Shown: positions 20,000 through 31,409 of the stretch, piece by piece | Position numbering within the stretch: position 1 is the stretch's first letter | How the letters are laid out: the number at the start of each line of letters is the position of its first letter | Assembly: GCA_036924285.1 (NCBI GenBank) | Contig: JAYKYS010000010.1 | Coordinates: 19,257,001-19,321,000 of the forward strand | DNA length: 64,000 bases | From: Asterella californica | Lineage: Eukaryota > Streptophyta > Marchantiopsida > Marchantiales > Aytoniaceae | Direction: 5' to 3' | Program-made: the position numbers and the translations under genes | Notes under the pieces: model-generated | Database searches by the model: none | Told to the model about the DNA's origin: nothing | Seen by the model: the letters and a program-made list of their open reading frames with translations, nothing else

Positions 20000-20967
20000 A
20001 GAATGGTGTCTTCCCTCGACTGGGGGCTATTCCCGTGAGGCAGGGGCTGCCGTAGTCGGTGGAGGAAGCTGTTGTACTATCTTTCGTCGCTTCTCCAACT
20101 CTTCTTGCATGATCGCTTCAACTTCTTGCCTAATGTCAGGAGCAAAGTAGTTCGGATCTTCTCGATCGTAAGTAGGAGAAGAAGGCCGCTCAGGAGAAGA
20201 TGACCTCTCCTTACGCTGTTTCTTCTTCTTGATCTCCTTCTGAAGAGATTCTGACTTCCCTTTGCTTCTGGTACTTACCTTGAACACTGCTTCATCCAAG
20301 ACTTCTTCTGGAGGCCAACTTTCTGAATCCGGACAAGGGCTCCAAACAGCGCCATCCGCCAAAGTGAAAGAGGAAGCTGCCTCAAGTGACTTCGTCTTCT
20401 AAGCTGCAGCCGTCTTTTGCAGCTGAGGTTCCTTTCCTTCACGCTTCCCGAGGTCTGGTTCGTCTTCCTCGATATGGAGACAATCCGTACAATCTCCAAG
20501 ATCTTCTTCTTCTACCGTGATGTGCTGTACCACTGCTAGCTCGAGTTTAGAAGCGGATGCGGCTTCTGCAGGAGGCGTGGTCTCTACAAATCTAACCATT
20601 TGTCGTGGCCGTAAGGTCTGAGGACAATTTCCCATGAAATGTCAGGCTTCCTTACGGTTCCCACACAGGGGAACTGTATGAGGACGGATGAGGACAGGTG
20701 GACCACCAGTGTCCTGTCTCTCCACAATTGTTGCATGCTCCAGGAAGAGGATTTAGAGATCGTTGTGATGAAGAAGGTTGTCAGGGTGTCCTGGTCTGTA
20801 CATTACTAGCCCTGTTCCTAGGTACATAACGATTATATTGGACGGGAAGAGTAGGAGTGAATGGTTGTATCGTCTCGATTCTATAATAGGTTTCCCCACT
20901 AGGATCGTGTAGATATCTCTCATCGTCTTCTTCCCAGCCTGCCCAATTGACAGCTTGGTCCTGCGTT
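20000..20967 (-). pseudogene. gag: Tat-A gag, C-terminal part with zinc knuckles
   Basis: Continues gag from 26391-28035 across the family B insertion; the frame resumes cleanly (DQAVNWAGWEEDDERYL follows the first knuckle). A canonical knuckle CNNCGETGHWWSTC lies near 20690-20735. A second, atypical one (CGNRKEA-stop-HFMGNC, HX4C intact) is broken by an in-frame TGA near 20645. Downstream are an acidic segment (EEEDLGDCTDCLHIEEDEPD, 20635-20399) and a basic coil (KEIKKKKQRKERSSS, EAIMQEELEKRRKIV, 20362-20027). Stops and a shift separate these, so the gene is dead. Protease follows at 1547 beyond the array. Confidence 0.75.
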
Positions 20968-22333
20968 GTCGTGCTACTTGGCGGCTACATGTTATATTTC
21001 TACTCCGACACTTGAGTTTAGTAGTTCTAGAAGTTAGCTCATATTACTTCTAGTCGTTTATGTATATGTTTGACACCTTTGCATACGGTGTTAACACTAT
21101 TTTGAGTCTTAGTAGGTTGATAGTATGTTATCTATCTTGCTCAAGCACTTCCGCGCTTGTGCAAATGATATCATGCTTATCTATGTTGTGGAAGTACATA
21201 ACTTAAGGTTACCATGTTGATAGGGGTTTAAGCTCATAGGTTGTATTTGCGTGTCGCCCATGCACGCTTTCTAGCTGATTTAAGTTATCTTTCGGGGTTG
21301 CGTGTCATTTTAGGTAGTTTAAGTTTTACGCTGGCACTCTAGGGGGCTTGACGTGGTAGCCTATGAGTGTAGTTGAGTTACCACGTGGATTAGGGCACTA
21401 AAGGACAGCCAAGTGGAACTATGAACTCTCATTGGTCCATTTTTGTCTTTTGTGTAACTCTAAATTTAGAAACAGAGGTCTTAAGGAGAGTTCGAGCATT
21501 TGGTAAGGGGACTTCGAAATCTGAGAGCACAGGAGGGTAGAGCTTGTCATGCCAAGCACTTCCAGTGAAATTTTCGATCGATTTGAGGCAATAAAGACGA
21601 AGTTATGATCAATTGAAGTTCAAATTGTGCCAGAATTGAATCACTTTTGTTGGATTTAGGGTTTTCAGTGTCACTTGCAGCAGATGTGAAGAAATTGCTT
21701 CAAAACTTCGAGGTTGTGTTCTCTGCCAGCAGGGCTACGATTTCCCAAAAAGTTTCACATCGATTGAGTGACTGAGTAATTCGGGGCGGCCGCTGAAGCA
21801 GAGGGGGTCTGAAAAGCTCTTAATCTAGAGCAGCGACTTCAGAGGAGGAGATCTGGAGTTCTGTGTACAGTCAGGAGTCCCAACTTCACAGGGATGTTCA
21901 GCATCCTGTAGACTCCAAATTCTGTTAGAATATTTGAAATTGATCGAGCCAATCTTCTGTTATAGGTCGGAATAGCCATCTAGGTACCAGAAATTGCCGT
22001 AGTTTTCTTGCTCAGAACTTTTCTGTCCATATCTCCGTGTCAGAATTTGATCTCAGGCTGAAACTTCGTGTGTGAGTTCAGTAGTACCTCATTTGCATGT
22101 AGGGGAAGTTTAGAAGTCTAAACCTTCATAGTTTTCCTCTCCGTGAGTGTCAAAGTTCACCGCCGGATCTTATTACTGCCAGCTAGACCTGAATTTCGCT
22201 TTTTGAGTATATTACTAGATCTTACACATCTGTGTGAGTGTTTATAGCCCCTGTTGTAACCTGAAAGCCAACCTCTTGAGTGAACAACCACAGCCAGAAG
22301 CCCGGCGCTTTCCTAGGTAGACGGATCACACTC

Positions 22334-25300
22334 TGTGGTGTCCACAAATTACAGGATTCACGAATTTTTGAAATTTTTGAGATTAATAACTTAATTGTAT
22401 AACTGAAGAAGCGTTGTTACTTAAGATTACGACTTCCTTAGCAGGAAGATGATCTTAAGGGCTGTTTGTAATAAGAAGTTGACTTCTTCGGAAGACGACC
22501 GTCTTCAGAAGAGCGTCTTCTCGGTGGTGTCTTCGGAAGACGGAAGACGGCGGAAGACGGAAGACGCTTCGGAAGATTGGAACATCTTCGAAAGACTGTC
22601 TTCGGAAGACAACTGTACCCAATTCGTATCAAGAGTGGATTTGTGTTGCTTTGTGTTAAGAGAAGCTTGGTACGAATCCTCAGTGGCTTGGTGAGTTGTT
22701 TTGTTATTTCGAGAAGTTGGAAGTCGGGAACTAGGCCTGTGCCTTCCGGTCTTCCAAGCTTCTCAACTCCACATCTTCCTAGAGAGACTAGAAGACTGAA
22801 AGGCTGGCAAAATGAGCGAGAAGACGTGAGGGTCCATTACGGGTCTCTTCTGTCCGACCCATAGCAGTCTATTCTTTCTTCTTCCCGAACTTAGAAGAGA
22901 GTTGTGAGAAGTCTTGCTGGCAGAATCTGGAGAGAATGGTTGAGGATCATGTCTTCCCACCGAGCAGCAAGCTTCTTCTGAGTGTGTATGAGAGTGAGAA
23001 GTCAGAAGAACAGAGTGCACATGTCTTGAGTCTGTTGTGAGGATAGATTGCGCATAGGAAGAAGAAGACAGGTGAGACCAGTGAAGGGAAGCCTGACTTC
23101 GGGAGGTCTTCCGAGAAAGACCTTGAATCGGAAACTGTCCCGGGAGTCTTCCCAGAGGTCACTGTCACCGCAGGAGCCCGCAACCATCTTATGAACCTTT
23201 CTTATACTCGACTTCTCGCATATCTTGTATCTTCTATTAGGAAGCAGGATGTAATGCAAGGTGGGTTGTCTTCTTAGGAATCCATGCGAGGCCTTGCTTA
23301 GTTAGGATTGATTAGATACAGCTCGGAAAGACGAGCGCTACTTAGGAAGCATTGTTAGAATCTCAGAAGACGGAGTAGCTGTCTTCTGGAAGACTAGGTT
23401 CGTCTTCTGAGAGTGGAAGCTAGACTGTGAGGACTTAGGGAAGGACTGAGTCTTCGACTCACAACAAGTACGTCACTTCTTCCAAGGAGTTAGCGCAGCT
23501 GAAGAAGAGCAACCAGGAGTTACAAGCGCGCTTACAGCAGCGTGACCAGGAGGTTCTACGAGTACGGGGTAAGATCACCGCTCTTGCAGAAGAAAAGACG
23601 ACGTGGAAGACACTGCGGGAAGCCGCAGAAGAGCAGGCTGCAGCCGAGAAGACATAGAGAGAAGCAGCGGAAGCTCGTGCACAGGGGTTGCTAGCTCAGT
23701 CGGTGGAAGCACTTCGGAAGAAGTTCAACTTCACCGCGGGTAGGAAGTTCCTTACCTTGGCTAGAGGATGGGATGAGGAGTCCAAAGCAATGTTTGTGGA
23801 GTGCAAGAAGAGTATGTTCAGGTACTTGGATCGGCAGATAGAGGGAGTGAAGACGCTCTATGGTCTTCCCTTGATCTCGTCATCATCAGTAAACACGTCT
23901 TCCCAAGCACCAGCATCATCCACAAGACCAGACTTGGAGAAAGGAGGAGTTCGACCTCGCTGTACACTTGGTAGTGACAGCGTTGGAAGCCGAGAAGAAC
24001 CCAGAAGATGCCCCGGAAGACAAGACGTCTTCTGGAAGACAGGAAGGAAGACCGTCTTCTGGAAGACAAGAAGGAAGACCGTCTTCTCAAGTATTCCGGG
24101 TGGAGGAAGCGACTTCCCCGGACCCCTATGAGGTCGCCATGGTCCCTAGTACTGCATCTGTGCCTCAGAAGACCGAAGACGCACCCTTCGACTCGTCTTC
24201 CCAGAAGACCATTCCGTCTTCCGAAGTCGAAGCCGAGGAAGATGCAGCCGTAGAAACAGCAGGGCCAGCGAAGAGCGAGGAGAGGGAAGCCACCTCAGTG
24301 GTACCCGAGGTAAGTGCAGGGCTTCCCAGCCCATCAGAAGTCGAGGTAGTAGCTCCGATAGGAGCAGATCATGTAGAGATTGCCATCGAGCAATCAGAGT
24401 AGTTAGCAAACTCAATCGACACTTCCAGATTTAGTAGGATCGGACATGCTATCTTAAGGGTGGCAGTTTTCCATGTAAAAATAGTTAGGACCCCATGTGG
24501 CAGCATAAGTAGCGTAGGAGTAACACAGTGGAGGGCTAATTGGGAAGAGAGACCGCATGCATGTGAGGTGACAACCTCTTGTCAGCGCCTCTCTCTCTCT
24601 CTCCCTGGTGGTCGCCTCCCCTGGCTCTCGAGGCAGATGGTTAAGTAGGATCGTAGAGTAGGAAATGGAGCTCTGCCAGTTCTGCCAGTTCTATAGAATT
24701 CTGTAGTAACTGAACATACACACCGATTCTGCAGGCAGGCAGGCGAGACACATTAGAGCAGAGACAGTCTTAGCGCACTACACCCGTTGTTGGAAACATA
24801 AGAATAGTCTTGGAATATACCGGAGGGGTCTGCATACTCGCACCAGCAGTGGGGCGACGATGTAGATAGAAGTAGTGGACAGTCTAGGAACAGGGAACGG
24901 CATCCTCGTGCAGTCCTGTTAGCTAGGCTGGTGTGTCGAGGAGTAGACGCAGTAAGTAGCGGGAGTGAGCTTCCCAATGCCATTGTGACTTCTTCTCGGG
25001 GAATAGATTGTGGATTTGAGTGCAGAAGCGTTGTCCGTGTCTTCTGGATGGTGGGTTCCTTGAATTCGCTCCCAATTGTGCATGGGAAGTGTTCTTCTTG
25101 AGTGGCGGTGACTGTCAGCAGTTGTGGAAGTGTAGCTTGACTCGTTCAGTAGAGCACTTGGGATCTACGTACGAACGGTCTTTTGGGTAAGTGATCCCAG
25201 AAGACAGAGCAGTCAGAGCCGCGAAGTGAAGAAGAAAGAAGCCTTCTTCCCGCAACAGAAGACGACATCCTCGAGTAGAAGACGGTGCAACAGTACTCAC

Positions 25301-26037
25301 GTTTGTTGTCTTCCTCCCCAAACTATTACAAGCAGGGATGGCTTGTTAGTCAGGATCCGGACTAGAAGCCTGTCGGAATCTTAATTGCCTCTTTTTATCT
25401 TGTTTTCTCTTGTTTGGCTTTTCTCATCTTCCTCATCTTCCCCCATCTTCCCCATCTTCTTACCTTTTTTCTAGTGAGCTTCCGATACTTCTATTGAGCT
25501 TCCGTGAAGGTGAATGTCGTTGTAGTGCTGCAGGAAGACAACTTCCGTAGGCAGAAGCCTGGGAAGGCTACAGGGGGCATACACCCTGTGAATAATCTAA
25601 CCCGTGGGAATGTGAGTGTGAGAATAAAGTGTAACAGCCGAATTAGTCGACTTCTGCGAAGCAGGACACGCTTCTGGAGGTGTCAGAAGACGAGTTGAAC
25701 CCCCAGAAGACGAGAATAGCTTAGGGAAGACGGTATCGAGAAGACCGGAAGAAGCAACCTGGAAGCAGGAAGATCGTCTTCCCGCGCTTCTCTGTGAATA
25801 GTTGTGTGATATTGTAATTGGTAGTTGTTTGTTTAGTTCCAGAGCACTATTTGGCGTGTCTGGAAGACGTGTAGTTTTGTGTGGGTTTGTGAGAAAACGG
25901 GATTTCTAGGCAAAACCCGTGTGTTTGTGTGTTTGAACAGATCTTAGAACTTAGAGCAGCGTTACTTGTGCAAATCCTATGTGGGAACGATATCTTGTAT
26001 ACTAAATGGGCAAAAGGAGAAATCCTGCGTCACTACA
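22334..26037 (+). mobile_element. Tat-family LTR, 5' LTR of nested deleted element
   Basis: 3704 bp from TGTGGTGTCC to CGTCACTACA. The same ends bound the solo LTR at 37174-40919 and the Tat-A LTR at 28164-32455. Contents in order: a GAAGAC/GTCTTC-saturated stretch (22485-22620), a non-coding part, the coiled-coil ORF remnant (23479-24402), and a conserved 1.6-kb 3' part including CATCTTCC-type pyrimidine runs at 25430-25470. Confidence 0.85.
23479..24402 (+). pseudogene. LTR-borne coiled-coil ORF, C-terminal part
   Basis: Parallels 51380-52237. Helical heptad-like stretch (KSNQELQARLQQRDQEVLRVRGK, broken here for length limits as KSNQELQARLQ / QRDQEVLRVRGK), then REAAEARAQ, then VEALRKKFNFTAGRKFL, FRYLDRQIEGVKTLYGLP, and an acidic Ser/Glu tail ending VEIAIEQSE. 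A TAG near 23657 and two frame changes (about 23950) break it. SSGRQEGRP occurs twice in tandem near 24035-24085. The N-terminal half seen at 50.4 kb is missing. The family is unknown to me. Confidence 0.55.
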
Positions 26038-26056
26038 TATAGTGAGCATCCATTTT

Positions 26057-26075
26057 TGGCGCCGCTGCCGGGGAT
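26057..26075 (+). promoter_or_regulatory. Primer binding site, tRNA-Asp type
   Basis: TGGCGCCGCTGCCGGGGAT lies 19 bp after the LTR end. It matches the complement of the plant tRNA-Asp 3' end with one mismatch, a primer commonly used by Tat/Athila-type gypsy elements. Confidence 0.85.
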
Positions 26076-26380
26076 TTCATCTTAGTAACTTCTGTTCTAA
26101 GCTTCATGGATCTGTGTGCCATTAGTTAGGTTCATTTCGAACTAACTTCGATTGTAGTTGAATGTGTTGTGGGACTCTATCTTGCTAGAAGACAGGAACC
26201 GCAACCAGAAGCTGATAAGATACCTCAGGGAGAGTTGGAAGAAGCCGCTTCCCTGCTTCCAAGAACTGTTTGGCGTGTGCAAATCTTGTTAACTTAGAGC
26301 AGCGTTACTTGTGCAAATCTTTTGTGGGAACGATATCTTGTATACTACATGGGCAAAAGGAGAAATCCTACGTCACTACA
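26076..26380 (+). mobile_element. Tat leader fused to a 3' LTR remnant
   Basis: 26076-26289 is leader sequence matching the reverse complement of 27.9-28.1 kb. It is joined to the last ~90 bp of a Tat LTR, ending CACTACA at 26380. CACTC flanks the whole element (22329-22333 and 26381-26385), so 22334-26380 is one integrated copy that lost all coding sequence and most of its 3' LTR. Confidence 0.8.
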
Positions 26381-26390
26381 CACTCCGACA

Positions 26391-28035
26391 GCGTACATTG
26401 ATCTTTGGTGTGCCCGGAAGAGTTGCAAAGGTTGCACCAAAGGTTTGGTCGACAAGCCGTATGTTCTTTCGCTTGTCCTTCTAGTTCAGAAGATGAACTT
26501 TCAGGTCGGCAAACTGCTTCAGAACTTCATCGATCCGGGGATCAAGTGCAGACTAAATGATCTGAATCTGAGGCATCTTTTGCACAACTTCCTCCCCTTG
26601 ATCGTGTCTTCTCCTTCTTCTTCTTCCGTGTCTTCTTCTCTTGTTCAGATTCTGATTTTGAACTTTCGACAGTAGATTCTTCAGAAGTAGAGGATGCTTC
26701 CGAATCACTGTTATCAGTTTCAGTGGACTTGGACTTCCTCTTGGACTTCCTAGAAGACTTCTTCGTCTTCTTGGACTTCTTCGAGGTCTTCCCTCTGTCT
26801 TTCGTCATTTTCCGAGTGATGCTCGAGGTTTCATACTGCTCGGCATGCTTCTGTATCTCTACTAAATCATCACCTCCTCCTCTTCTGCAGTACAACTCCA
26901 TATCCTGAGACAATCCTCCAAGTACCAGTCCACGGCTTGCTGGGCACAATCACCGGGTCTTCCTTGGTTCTGAGGGATGTGATCCAAGAGGTCTTCAAAC
27001 CTCTCGGTGTAATCTCGCAGTGTCTCTTTCTTCTTCCGTTCGAGCCTCTGAAGTTCTATGAGGGTCATCCGATCATAATCCACTCATCTGAACCTCTTCA
27101 GAAAAGCTGCCTTCAGAGTAGTCCAAGCAGCCATTACTAACCCATCATCCAACATTTTACTCATCCATTTCCTTCCCTTCCCTACGATCAAACTGAGAAA
27201 TACACGGAGTCTGTCGGCATCCGAGTCTTCCTTGTTGGATCTAGAAATGGTCTCGAATATCGTGATGAAGTCGTCCGCGTCAGCATCATCGTCGTACGGA
27301 TGGTACTTCTGCCGAGTGTGAGAAGCCATGTCGAATGTCGGCTGATGCGACTGTCAACTTCTTCCTCCCTCAGGCCCAGGTGGAGGAGATGGTCTTCTCG
27401 AAGGTCCAGGCCTGTCTGAATCAAGAAGGTCGTCTTCTGAGTCAGAACTACTGTCGTTGTCGCCTTCTGAGACGTCTGGAACAATCTCCTCTAGCCTTTT
27501 TTCACCTTGAGAAGCTTCTTCTTGGGAAGACGTCTTCCGAGTAACCAGTACCAAAATCTACTTTATACACGTGATCACCCGGTTGGCTTCTGTCTTCTCC
27601 AAAGATTATGCTCGAGATGGAAGGCTCTTCCAACTCTACTGATCGGATCTTCCTGAGCTCTTCTTCTTTCCTTTGGTGTCTCAGGGATATCCGCTGCTCT
27701 CTAAAAGCGGTTCGCTGGGGTGAATGTACCCACTCAGGATCTTTACCCGTGCGTCTTCTGCTTCTTCCTCTTGTCGGAGACATCCACCAGAGTGCTGAGA
27801 AGAGATGTCCCTCTTCTTCTAATACTAGATCCGGCAGACTGAATGTCTGAACAACCGATCGCAGGTTCGGAACGTCTTCTTCTCCTGCTTCCGGTTGTAC
27901 TAACTGCAGTCTTCCAAGATCGAGTCTTCCAAGAAACTCTTGGAAGCGGGGAAGCGGCTTCTGCCAGTTCCCCCTGATGTATCTTATTAGCTTCTGGTTG
28001 CGGTTCCTGTCTTCTAGCAAGATAGAGTCTCACAA
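26391..28035 (-). pseudogene. gag: Tat-A gag, N-terminal part
   Basis: Rightmost is a Glu/Arg-rich N-terminal region (28020-27502). The capsid follows: YDDDADADDFITIFETISRS (27329-27084), interrupted by an in-frame TGA at 27084-27086, then LIELQRLERKKKETLRDYTERF split over 27083-26862. Next comes a Lys/Ser-rich basic stretch (KSSRKSKRKSKS) and an acidic Ser/Glu stretch (26862-26542). The first zinc knuckle, CNLCNSSGHTKDQC, lies at about 26395-26440, against the family B solo LTR. Frame changes occur near 26870 and 27350. Confidence 0.78.
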
Positions 28036-28126
28036 CACATTCAACTACAATTGAAGTTAGTTCGAACTGAAACTAACTACTGGTACACATATCCAAGAAG
28101 CTTAGAACAGAAGTTACTAAAATGAA

Positions 28127-28145
28127 ATCTCTGACAGCGGTGCCA
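28127..28145 (-). promoter_or_regulatory. Decayed primer binding site of Tat-A
   Basis: Minus strand TGGCACCGCTGTCAGAGAT, 18-19 bp inside the LTR. Compared with 26057-26075 it has four differences, all G-to-A or C-to-T, as expected from deamination of methylated cytosines. It fixes Tat-A orientation and shows that 28164-32455 is its 5' LTR. Confidence 0.8.
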
Positions 28146-29779
28146 AAAATGGTGCTCACTATATGTAGTGTCGCAGGATTACTCCTTTTGCTCATTTAGT
28201 ATATAAGATATCGTTCCCACAGAGGATTTGCACAAGTAACGCTGCTCTAAGTTCTAAGATATGTTCAAACACACAAGCACACGAGTTTTGCCTAGAAATC
28301 TCGTCTTCTCACAAAACCATGCGTCTTCCAAACTCGCCAAAAGGTGCTCTGGACCTAAACAAACAACAACTAACTAAAATATCACACAACTATTCACAGA
28401 GAAGCTCGGGAAGACGCTTCCTGCTTCCAGGTCACTTCTTCCGGTCTTCTCAGTACCGTCTTCCCGAAGCAATTCTCGGCTTCCGGGTGTTCAACTCGGC
28501 TTCTCACACCTCCAGAAGAGTGCTCCTACTTCGCAGAAGTCGACTAGCAACGGCTGTTACATCTTGCTCTCTCTCTCACATTCCAACGGATTAGATTAAT
28601 CACAGGGTGTATGCCCCATGTAGCCTTCTGAGGCTTCTGCCTACGGAAACGGTCTTCCTGTAGCACTACAACGACATTCACCTTCACGGAAGCTCAATAG
28701 AAGTCTCGGAAGCTCACTAGAAGAAGGTAAGAAGATGGGGAAGATGGGAGAAGATGAGGAAGAAGGGAAAATCCAAACGAGAGAAAAACAAAATGAAAAG
28801 GAGAATTTAAGATTCCGACAGACTTCTAGTCCGGACCCTGACTAACAAGCCATCCTTGCTTGTAATAGTTTGGGGAGGAAGACAACAAACGTGCGTACAG
28901 TTGCACCGTCTTCTACTTGAGGATGTCGTCTTCTGCTGTGGGAAGAAGACTTCTTTCTTCTTCTCTCGCTGCTCCGACTACTCTGTCTTTTGGGATCTCT
29001 TATCCATAAGACCGTCCGTACGTAGATCCGAAGTGCTCCATTGGATGAGCCAAGCTGCGAATCGGCACAACTGCTGACAGTCACCACCACTCACGAAGAA
29101 CGCTTCCCATGCACAATCGGGAGGGAATCCAAGAAAATCCACCATCTAGAAGACATGGACAAAGCTTCTGTACTCAAATCAGCAATCCATTCCCCGAGAA
29201 GAAGTCACATTGGCATGGGAAGCTCACTCTCTCTACTTCCTGCTCCTACTCCTCGACACACCAGTCTAGCCAACAGGACTGCACGAGGATGTCGTTCCCT
29301 GCTCCTAAACTGTCCACTACCTCCATCTACATCTTCGAACCACTGCTGGTAACGAGCATGCAGACCCCTCCGGTATAATCTCAATCTATTCGTATGTCTC
29401 TAACATCGGGTGTAGTGTGTGCGCACACAGTACGCAAATGTACTTAGTGCGTCTCTCAAGAGTGTATAATGTGCTCAGTGTGTTAATGTGTTCAAAATCC
29501 TACTCTTCGATCCTACTTATGCATCTGCCTTGATATGCAGAGGGGATCCTCTCCAATCCTCGACTACAACCAGGGAGAGATGGGCGCTATTAGAAGGCTG
29601 CCAACCCACATGCAAACGGTTCCCCTTCCTAATAAGCCATCCACCTTACTACTCCTGCGCTGCCTACTCTGCCACAAGGTCACCTATCTAATATTACACT
29701 AAACTGTCACCTCCTAAGATAGCATGTTCGGTTCCTACTAAGTTTGGACAAGTCAACTTGTCTTCTGCGCTTTGCTGCC

Positions 29780-30869
29780 TACTCTAACTGCTCGGATGCA
29801 ATCTCCATTGGATCTACTCCTACCTGAACTACTAGCTCGGCTTCTGATAAGTTGGGAAGCCCTGCAATTATCTCGGGTGTCACTTAGGTGGCTTCCTCCT
29901 CAACATTCGTCGCTGGCTCTGCTGCTGCTGCTTCCGCTTCCGCTTCTGCTTCTGCTTCAGAAGACAGAAGCGTCTTCTGGGAAGCTGGGTCGACTTATAC
30001 TTCCTCGTTCTTCTGAGACACTAGTCCGACACTGGGAGCCATGGTGACCTCATAGGGGTCCGGGGAAGTCGCTTCCTCCACTCGAAATACTTGGGAAGAC
30101 AGCTCTTCTTCCTGTCTTCCAGAAGACATCTTTTCTTCCGGGGCTTCTTCCAGAGTCTTCTCAGCTTCCAACGCTATCACTACCAAGTGGACAGCGAGGT
30201 CGAACTCCTCCTTCTCCAAGTCGGATCCAGTCGATGGTGATGGGGCTTGAGAAGATGCAGTTGCAGGTACGGAATCAAGAGAAGACCATAGAGTGTCTTC
30301 ATTCCCTCTATCTGCCGATCCAAATACCTGAACATGCTCTCCTTGCACTCTATCAACATGGCTCTGGACTCGTCGTCCCATTCTCTAGCTAAGGTAAGAA
30401 GCTTCCTACCCACGGTGAAGTTGAACTTCTTCCGAAGCGCTTCCACCTATTGAGCTAACATCTCCTGCGCACGGGCTTCCGCTGCTTCCCGCTGCGTCTT
30501 CCATGTCGTCTTCTCCTCTGCAAAGGCTGTGATCTTACCCCGTACTCGCAGAACCTCCTGGTCACGCTGCTGTAAACGCGCCTGCAACTCTTGGTTGGTC
30601 TTCCTCAGCTGCACTAACTCCTTGGCAGAAGCGGCTGCTTCCGCCTTGTACTTCACTGCGAGCTTCTCCGTGGTGCGGAGGTTGGCTTCTAGCGCTTCTA
30701 CCTTCTTCTGGCCTTCTTCTTGCTGCATCAAGGTGCGCAGACCGAATCCAGGCTGTAGTGGCTTCTCCTGAGCCTTTGCTCGCTTCCGATTCAATAACGT
30801 TCTCGGAAGACTTCCCGAAGCCAGGCTCCCCTTCATTGGTCTCACATGTCTTCTGCTTCCTACACGCAA
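29780..30869 (-). pseudogene. LTR-borne coiled-coil ORF remnant in Tat-A LTR
   Basis: 30869-30447 holds KAQEKPLQPGFGLRTL, then TTEKLAVKYKAEAAASAKE and QRDQEVLRVRGK, all alignable to 51200-51480. A TAG follows MLAQ (30444-30446), then VEALRKKFNFTVGRKLL and FRYLDRQIEGMKTLYG (30446-30180). A shifted frame carries the acidic tail (30381-29995 and on to about 29780). It retains more of the 5' coil than the 23.5-kb copy, but upstream of KRAKAQEK it joins unrelated LTR sequence. Confidence 0.55.
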
Positions 30870-31409
30870 TCTATCCTCACAACAGACTCACGACATTCGC
30901 ACTCTGTTGTCTGACTTCTCACCTCTCATACACACTCAGAAGAAGTTTGCTGCATGATGGAAAGACATGACCCTCGATCATTCTCTCCAGATTCTGTCAG
31001 CAAGACTTCTCACAACTCTCTTCTAAGTTCAGGAAGAAGAAGGAATAGGCTGCTATGGGTCGGACAGAAGAGACCCGTAACGGACCCTCACGTCTTCTCG
31101 CTCATTCTGCCAGCCCTTCTAGTCTTCTAGTCTCTCTAGGAAGATGTGGATTTTGAGAAGCTTGGAAGACCGGGAAGCACAGGCCTAGTTCATGACTTCC
31201 AACTTCTCGAAATAACAAACAACTCCCCAAGCCATTCAAGATTCGTATCAAGTCTCTCTTAACATAAAAGCAAAGCAAATCCACTCTTGATACGAATTGC
31301 ACACAGTCGTCTTCCAAAGACAGTCAGACTTCCGAAGCGTCTTCCGAAGAGGTTCAAGTTTCAGAAGCGTCTTCCGAAGATGTTCAAATCTTTCGAAGCG
31401 TCTTCTGTT

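Larger units (their letters stand above)
20968..26390 (+). mobile_element. Family B solo LTR, split by a nested Tat derivative
   Basis: LTR parts are 20968-22333 and 26386-26390. It begins TGTCGTGCTACTTGG and ends CACTCCGACA, so TGTCG...CGACA are inverted ends. It aligns along its length with the reverse-complement LTR at 59836-61194. GCGT before 20968 recurs at 26391-26394 as a 4-bp target duplication, so it is a solo LTR left by LTR-LTR recombination. It interrupts Tat-A gag between its first zinc knuckle and DQAVNWAGW. Confidence 0.85.

Noticed and set aside
25504..25698. 64-codon ORF found in two Tat LTRs (25504-25698 and 37513-37707)
   Set aside because: The frame is shared because the LTR DNA is shared. 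The 53.3-kb copy breaks it and the composition is unremarkable.
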